64,000 nucleotides of DNA from Trichoplax sp. H2 (taxonomy: Eukaryota; Placozoa; Uniplacotomia; Trichoplacea). Below the pieces are notes generated by a model. The model was not told the origin of the DNA. It made no database searches and saw only the letters and a list, made by a program, of their open reading frames with translations. Shown here one piece after another: positions 57,556 through 64,000 of this stretch (positions are counted from its first letter, which is position 1; each line of letters opens with the position of its first letter). The DNA is taken from assembly GCA_003344405.1 (NCBI GenBank), contig NOWV01000069.1:306363-370362 (forward strand), in the 5' to 3' direction. The translations under genes and the position numbers were made by a program.

Positions 57556-58493
57556 ATTGTGGATAGATCAGAATGACTGTCAACTCGTACCGGACTGCAA
57601 ATCCAATCAAGGGGTATGGAAGAATGGCTTACTGATGGAAGGAATAAAACTACTAGCTGTAAATTCAATAATTTCCTATGTATAGGGTAGTTTTTCACCC
57701 ATGAGTCTGTGATCTTTACTCGTGGTTGAGTATGGTATCGCACTGTTGACTATGTTGTGACCTTGCTGCTTTTGGGTCAAAATCAACACCCTCTTGATCA
57801 GGCGTTTTAAATTGGAGTAATGGATTATGTCGATTCTCTACGACTAGAGCTCTCCAATTTATCACTTAGTGACATGTTATTCTTGCTGTTCTGCTAGTGC
57901 ATCTATCTACTCCAACTCCATACTGTCTATTGTCTTGGTGTGTGCAAATAAAAACTCTTTTATTAAATTGTCATAGTGAATTAATTTTATTTTATTTATT
58001 TAAACGCATTTGTTCTTCACGTCGACGTAAATTTGGGGGATCCAATTCTAGTCATAAATAAGCGCTGTCCGATAGAGAGCGGTGAAAGAAAATACACACT
58101 ACTATATAGAGTTGCATCCTCCATAAAAGGTTATTCTTTGACCTCATTAGCATTTCATCATAATAACACTAAGTGGGACGATGGGAGGTCTTAAATTGCG
58201 AGTGGACATGACATCAGTTTTGTTTTACATTCAATATTGTAGAGGAAGGCAATCTGTAGCAAAAATGCAACATAAAATAGAATATCTCAAACTATACTAA
58301 CCATAGCGTCGAGTAGAAGGGATGACATCTTTTTGGCTCCAAGATGCATTGCCCGGTATCTACTATTTCAGCTCAAGCTGCACAGTTCGTCAAACCATCA
58401 GCCAGATGATAGTTCCTAAATTTCAATTTATCAATCTAGTCTTGTTGATTTCCTTCTCGGTTTACTAACGCGTATTGGTGTCATCTTGGGCTC
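57556..58493. promoter_or_regulatory. Divergent region between SDR4 (-) and SDR5 (+)
   Basis: 938 bp with no gene. It contains copy B of the dispersed repeat at 57915-58055. Promoters of both genes should lie here. Confidence 0.5.
57915..58055. repeat. Dispersed repeat, copy B (possible solo LTR fragment)
   Basis: Counterpart of 50745-50895. Contains TGTGCAAATAAAAACTC with a poly(A)-type hexamer, an A/T-rich stretch, and GGGGGATCCAATTCTAGTC at its end. Confidence 0.45.
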
Positions 58494-61400
58494 ATGATGG
58501 CGTTCACTTTTCAAAGTGTGTTGATCACAGGAGCCAGTCGAGGGATAGGATTAGGATTTGTAGAGCGATTGGCTGCAGCATCGCACTCTCCGAAGCATAT
58601 ATTTGCCACTTGCAGATCTCCACAGGGTGACACTGCTAAGGTTAGTGGCATGAGTGATGTTGTTATTATGGCACTTAGCAAAGAACGCTATTAGCAATCT
58701 TAAGAGCTAGCTAACGATGCACGCAGCATGGATCATTCCTTTACCTGTTGTTCATGACTCACTGCTAGGCGCTAGCAGCATTAAAAAATTCCGCTCGCTC
58801 ACTGATCTTAACGATGTACCCTTTTAGTAGTCACACAACTGTACAAATACTTTATTAGTCTAGCAATCGTAAAGAGCTGGTCAATTAATTTGGCGCTAGC
58901 AGTAAAAAATTCCGCTCGTTCATTGATCTTAACGATGTACCCTTTTAGTAGCCGTACAACAGTACAAATACTTTATTAGCCTAGCAATCGTAAAGAGCTG
59001 GTCAATTAATTTGACGCTAGCAGTAAAAAATTCCACTCGTTCACTGATCTTAACAATATACCCTTTTAGTAGCTTGCTACGGCACTACGTTGCCTAAATT
59101 CTAAAGTTGAAGAAAGTATTGCTACTGACAGTGTTTCTGTATTATAGTGTCTACTGGTTGCCAGCCATTCAAAAGGATAGTTTTTAGGCGTTATAGTAGT
59201 AGTACTATACTCTTTACTCGATCTTTCGGCAGATTAGGGCAGTAATCTGTAGAAGCAACTCAAAGTAAGTGCTTTACCTTAGACTAGTAAACTTGTCAGG
59301 AAGTAGTCCGTGATAGAACCACATAACCAACGGTATAAATACTTCATTAGTCTAGCAATCATAAAGAGCAGGCCAATGACAGTAATTTGGGCGCTAGCAG
59401 TAAAAAAATTCCACTCGTTCACTGATCTTAACGATGTGCCACGCGACGGTACAAATACTTTAATAGTCTAGCAATCATAAAGAGATGGCCAACTAATTTA
59501 GCTATAAACATCCTATAAGATGATGCAAGTACTTCATTATAAGACAGTAGCTAACTAACAAGGATACCTTTGGCCTTATTACACAGCACTACATGATGCT
59601 GTCAACACTTAAATATTATATACTTTCTTATTATTCAACACAGCAGCATGAACCTCTCAAAACGAGAAGAAAATATTGCCCAATACTCGCTACTGCCTAT
59701 CTAAATAAAAGTCAGTCTTCCAAAAAATTTAGTCATCGCTACTATCGCCAAATTATACACGGACAGTGCGGTATGTAACTAATTTAGTATACATAATTCC
59801 AAGCATGGCTTTGATAGGATGGAATCGTCGCATGGTAGCTAAAAGTGTCCATTTTTATACCATTAGAGCAACCATTTGGCAAGGCACGAAATTGAGAGTG
59901 ATATCTGCTATAAAAGTATACGCGTAGATGTTGTTTAACCACTAAACCTGTATGAAAATACGAGTATACAATCAATCCTGTAGTGGCATGATCATTTGAA
60001 ATTGAGAGTAATATCTGCTATAAAAGTATACGCGTAGATGTTGTTTAACCACTAAACCTGTATGAAAATACGAGTATACAATCAATCCTGTAGTGGCATG
60101 ATCGACAATCGTATTGCTGCTATTTTCTGACTTGGCTGCTTGCAGGTTATAATGGTAGCAGTCATGATTAATCCCAGATATCCTACAGTTACTACTGTTT
60201 AGTAAATGAAAACTGGCCGTAGCAGACTGGATGTAAATAGTGTGATTGCATTATCGCATACATCATGATGATTGCTGAATATACGCGTATATAGTTATGA
60301 CATTATAAATTAAATTAAAATCAAATGAAAGGCATCCTTAGATATATCTCTGTATCTATCCCTTACAGACTTTGAGAGAACTTGCAGCAACTCGAAAGAA
60401 TGTGACCATAATTAAGCTAGGTCGGTTGAAAGTATTGTACTTACTGTATTGGCTGCTTCTTTACTAGTGATTGAGCTGTATGAATTAGAAACTTTGATTT
60501 AATATTATGGTTCCATGGTGACTTTTTTCAATTGAATAACTGTGCTGTCCAATTTTTCTATTGGATAAGAAGCAACTCTGTGTTATGAAATGTCAAATTA
60601 TGCGCTTAGTAACCATTGAAAAATACTTTAGATTGAATAGATTGATCTTCGAATTTTCAGATGCATCAGAGAAGCAATCTATTGAAGATTCTGTGGCCTC
60701 AGTCAGAGAGAAATTAGGTGATGAAAGACTAGATCTAATAATCAATAATGCAGGAATTGGAGCGCCTGGAAAATTATTACAAACCACCAATGAAGACATG
60801 ATTCGTGTTTATCATACTAACGTTATTGGACCGCTCAATGTCGTGCAGGTAGGAAGATGTGTCATAATTCATTAGCGATCCTTAGCGTTAAACAAGTTCC
60901 ATCTCTAATCCCTTTGCCTGCTGTATCTCTACGAGTATGCTGCAATAGTTGTAGAATTGTAAATGAAATCGCCATATTCGATGTTATTCTTGTGAAGTAA
61001 TAACGTATATATACATTAAAATGGTGGTTCGACTTATATAATGCGAAATTTTAACCTACGTAATAACTTCACGATCAAAATTTTCTATATTGGAATTTTG
61101 TAAATAGGCCTATCATTCCCTAATAACCAAAGAAGGGAAAAGCAAGGGACTTGCAGCCATCGTTAACATATCGAGCGTGGTAGGATCCTGTAAAGAGACA
61201 TTTGCTGGTGGACTCTACCCTTATGCCCTTTCTAAAGTAACTAGTATGATTAATAAAATTTCAATTTTGTAGAAGGAATTCACTCTGTATATTCAATTGA
61301 TGGCTTTTACTTGTTGCCAGTAAATATTACAGAAAACGAAGGCTACTTGACACCTAAATCTCTTTCCTTTCAACTCAAATTTAGGCTGCATTAAACAGAA

Positions 61401-61609
61401 TGACTACTGCATTAAGTCACGATTTGATCGATGATAACGTCATCGCCGTCAGCATTCATCCTGGACGTGTTAGAACTGATCTTGGTTCCAGAAAGTCGCC
61501 ACTTAGTGTGGAAGAGTCAACTACAGAAATGATGCAAGTTATTAGGTCTTTAGACAAGAGTAAAAATGGGACATTTTACAATTATAATGGAGATGTTATC
61601 GCTTGGTAA
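58494..61609 (+). CDS. Short-chain dehydrogenase, sniffer/C-factor type (SDR5)
   Basis: Exons 58494-58640, 60369-60420, 60661-60848, 61108-61236, 61385-61609 give 246 residues. It begins with two ATGs, and the second (58497) would give the 245 residues of its paralogues. Motifs TGASRGIG, NNAG, IVNISS and YALSK are intact. PGRVRTDLGS has Arg in place of the usual Trp. Intron 1 is 1.7 kb, far longer than in the other copies, because it holds two separate tandem-repeat arrays. Candidate poly(A) signal AATAAA at 61954-61959. Confidence 0.92.
58768..59505. repeat. Tandem repeat, period about 122 bp, in SDR5 intron 1
   Basis: Three consecutive units start at 58768, 58892 and 59013 with GRCGCTAGCAG, followed by TTCCRCTCGTTCACTGATCT, ACCCTTTTAGTAG, TACAAATACTTTATTAG and CAATCGTAAAGAGCTGG. 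Further partial units lie at about 59335-59505, separated from the first block by unrelated sequence. Confidence 0.88.
59888..60103. repeat. Near-perfect 110-bp tandem duplication in SDR5 intron 1
   Basis: Copies start at 59888 and 59998, each beginning GAAATTGAGAGT and ending GTAGTGGCATGATC, with about one mismatch visible. The conservation implies a recent event or continuing homogenisation. Confidence 0.92.
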
Positions 61610-63528
61610 TGCTGCTATATACTAAATGGTATCGCAATTGCAAATTTCAAATTATGTTACCATAACTCTTGCTGATGTTGAACAGACAGTGCAATATCTA
61701 TTAATCTTAATTATAATCGCCCTTACTACACCGTAACAAACCTGCGTGTGATTTCTCTGATTGGGTGTTTTATTGTCACAAACTTGTTTCAGCGATTAAA
61801 ACTGTTTTATTTTACTCTTTAAAATCCTGAATTTCTGACGAAGGCATATAGACTGTATCAACTACCTCTTGTAGTATTTAGAAAGGATATTGTTTGAAAT
61901 CTACAAGCCTTGGTGTCCCATTAAATCATTTATCGAATTGCTTTACTTGCTGTAATAAAATTTAAATGTAAAGGAAACGTCAGTGGATAGTAATAGCTTT
62001 TATTACAATTTATTTATTGCGAGTGTGATAGTAACGGAGGATTAGAACTAACAATGACAGAAAGACTTGGCTTTACATACTACTACCGGTCAATATCTAC
62101 TATCCTACAAGTAACTATAACATCCTAATTACTCATATCAACAGCTATTTTAGTTTGTTAATCTTACTAACGTTACTTTTGCAAATGAACAAATCAGACG
62201 CAGGCTTTCATTATAGTATATTTATATCTAAAATCTCGATCCCCTATGCGATTGTATATGTTTAAGTATGAGTGCGAAGATTTCAAACCGGATCTACCTT
62301 TAAGAGGTAGTTGGTGATATTAGATATTGCATAAACTCGAATATACACCTTTCTATTCAATATCCTTTTCAGTGAATATGAAATTAGTAAAAAGACCCAT
62401 CGGCCAAGGCGTACATCAAGGTTACCAGGCTTCAGGAACTGTAATGGCTGTTGCAATAACGTTACATTTGTATGATGTCATCTTTTCAAGCCAATCTTCA
62501 GGCTGTCTTACCTATCGCTACCCATCTATGATATCAAGTTGCAATAGTACTGTAAGATTGCATCAATATTTTTTTATAATTATATATATATATAATAGAG
62601 AGTTATGAGTGAAATATTAATACAGCATAGAGGTGCAATTGCAAAACGTTTATGCCCCTGCATAGCCAATATGTATTGAATTTTCTCTCAAGTATGGTGG
62701 CATTCTAATTTACAGAGTTTTTGAATTTGTAACATTAAGCTGCATGCAGAAATGCTAATCAGGGTTATGTATCCCTCCGATTAATTATAGTACAGTATAC
62801 TATCCTCGTATAAACCATTCATTTAAATTGTCCAGCAACCAACCATGCTACCTTTATAAGCTGCCAAAACATGGACTATTCGATCCACCTGGCTTGGAGC
62901 TGGACCCGGCTATTTTAGCCAGTTATCATTCTATCAGAGACTACAGTACTACAAAAAGAGGCTGAAGAAATGATCGTTTAGTATACTCAAAATACCCAGG
63001 ATGATTATTTCAGCTAAATTGTATGTCTGCCTACTGTCTAGTGTCCATCATGGACAATTGAACATCCAAATAAGTTACTCGATACCCGAGAGGCAGAGCT
63101 CCGGAAAAACAGCAGTCAGGAGTATTCAGCGGGTAGATGCTTTACCTTGATAGTAGTGTCCCATACAGCCGTCAGTAGAGACCTTCTACTGTATAGTAGA
63201 GCCCGCAAATTATATCATTTTGTATCAGCAAGTAGCACTGATATTTTCTCCGTATCATGGAGACTGTCCTACTGACTGGTTACATACTGATTCTTATTTA
63301 GTAAATCTATATTCTATCTATATGTATATATAGATAGATAGATATACATATATACCAAACAAATTTTGTTTACATTAGTATCATTAAAATACTATTAAGA
63401 GATTGATCGTGATTAGCGATCTTTCTAGTCTGATCAAGACTAGAAATTGGCCTTGAAGAGTTATTTAATAATTAATCGTTTGCATTTGTTGCCTAGTCAA
63501 GTATTCAGTGACGCCATTCAAGAGAAAG
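61610..63528. other. Intergenic region between SDR5 and SDR6
   Basis: 1.9 kb with no supported gene. A short AT microsatellite lies near 62578-62598 and a TATATAGATAGATAGATATA palindromic microsatellite at about 63319-63355. The open frame at 62327-62608 shows no domain. Confidence 0.55.
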
Positions 63529-63672
63529 ATGCCTTTCCTGTTTGAAAGCGATTTAGTAACGGGAAGTAGTCGTGGGATTGGCTTTGAGATGGTTCGCCAA
63601 TTGGCTAATTTGTCATACCCACTCAAGTATATCTTTGCTACGTGCAGATCGCCAGATGGAGAGACAGCAAAG
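63529..63672 (+). CDS. First exon of a further SDR gene (SDR6), cut by the window end
   Basis: A 144-nt exon of exactly the length of exon 1 in SDR1-SDR4, ending at a GTGATT donor. It encodes MPFLFESDLVTGSSRGIG, then KYIFATCRSPDGETAK, so it is the nucleotide-binding start of another sniffer/C-factor-type SDR. The remaining 328 bases to the window edge are intron. The other exons should lie beyond 64000, and I cannot say whether the gene is intact. Confidence 0.85.
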
Positions 63673-64000
63673 GTGATTGCAAATTAAGACGATACATGGA
63701 TTAAAGTTGATCGAGCTAAGTGATAAAGCAGTTTGCCTCCTAGCGATTTTTGATCGGTCAGGTTCATTGTTCAATTAGCTAGTAAAACGCCATTGCAATA
63801 GCGATGTTGTACTGTATTATTGTCAATGGCTATGATAAAACTTGATGGGCATTTTTAACATTCTTATAGCATCGCCATTGATCGTATAATTAATTAATGG
63901 ACTGCATAATACTATTGATTAAATTTATCTCTACCAATTTATATCAACTTTACCGTCATCAATCATGACTGAGGAGACTCGATTCGAAATAATGAACAGC

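Noticed and set aside
62327-62608. 93-residue plus-strand open frame between SDR5 and SDR6
   Set aside because: No similarity noticed and ends in an AT microsatellite. Too weak to call a gene.

Overview
This is a 64 kb stretch of an AT-rich, gene-dense animal nuclear genome. Genes are broken by many short introns, mostly 50-300 bp, with GT-AG borders. Spliced by eye, they give close full-length matches to conserved metazoan proteins: O-GlcNAc transferase, NudC, ARL6/BBS3, TMEM184C and di-N-acetylchitobiase. Vertebrate-like exon sequences together with compact intergenic DNA and roughly one-third GC suggest an early-branching metazoan. A placozoan (Trichoplax/Hoilungia type) is my best guess, but this is inference; no marker in the window proves it.

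Layout. 0.7-7.8 kb (-): OGT, about 17 exons. 9.6-10.6 kb (+): an intronless Fic-domain protein. 14.1-14.5 kb (+): an intronless Cdd1-type helix-hairpin-helix protein that looks bacterial. 15.6-19.3 kb (-): NudC, 12 exons including an 18-nt microexon. 20.0-21.0 kb (+): an intronless multi-pass membrane protein I do not recognise. 23.5-25.5 kb (-): ARL6, 8 exons. 26.2-38.1 kb: three four-exon GH18 chitobiase-like paralogues (+, -, +). 39.9-43.8 kb (-): TMEM184C-like, 10 exons. 45.1-64 kb: a cluster of six sniffer/C-factor-type short-chain dehydrogenases (SDR). Four are complete, one (second in order) is a clear pseudogene, and one is cut by the window end. All share one five-exon plan where it can be seen.

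Neighbouring genes tend to alternate in strand, so most intergenic stretches are either divergent promoter regions or convergent 3' regions. Several divergent regions carry perfect TGACGTCA palindromes (CRE/ATF type) and clusters of the short palindrome TACTGTA/TACAGTA. The densest such cluster, between NudC and the membrane protein, is a minisatellite with a repeated non-palindromic core. Other repeats are decayed tandem arrays at 12.6-13.5, 27.0, 33.5-34.6, 38.5 and 58.8-60.1 kb.

Functionally the conserved genes are housekeeping: nucleocytoplasmic O-GlcNAc signalling, dynein/chaperone function, ciliary trafficking, lysosomal glycan breakdown and carbonyl reduction. They do not form an operon-like pathway. 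The most unusual content is the pair of intronless, prokaryote-like genes (Fic and Cdd1) set in repeat-rich DNA between OGT and NudC. No tRNA, rRNA, CRISPR array or intact transposon was recognised.
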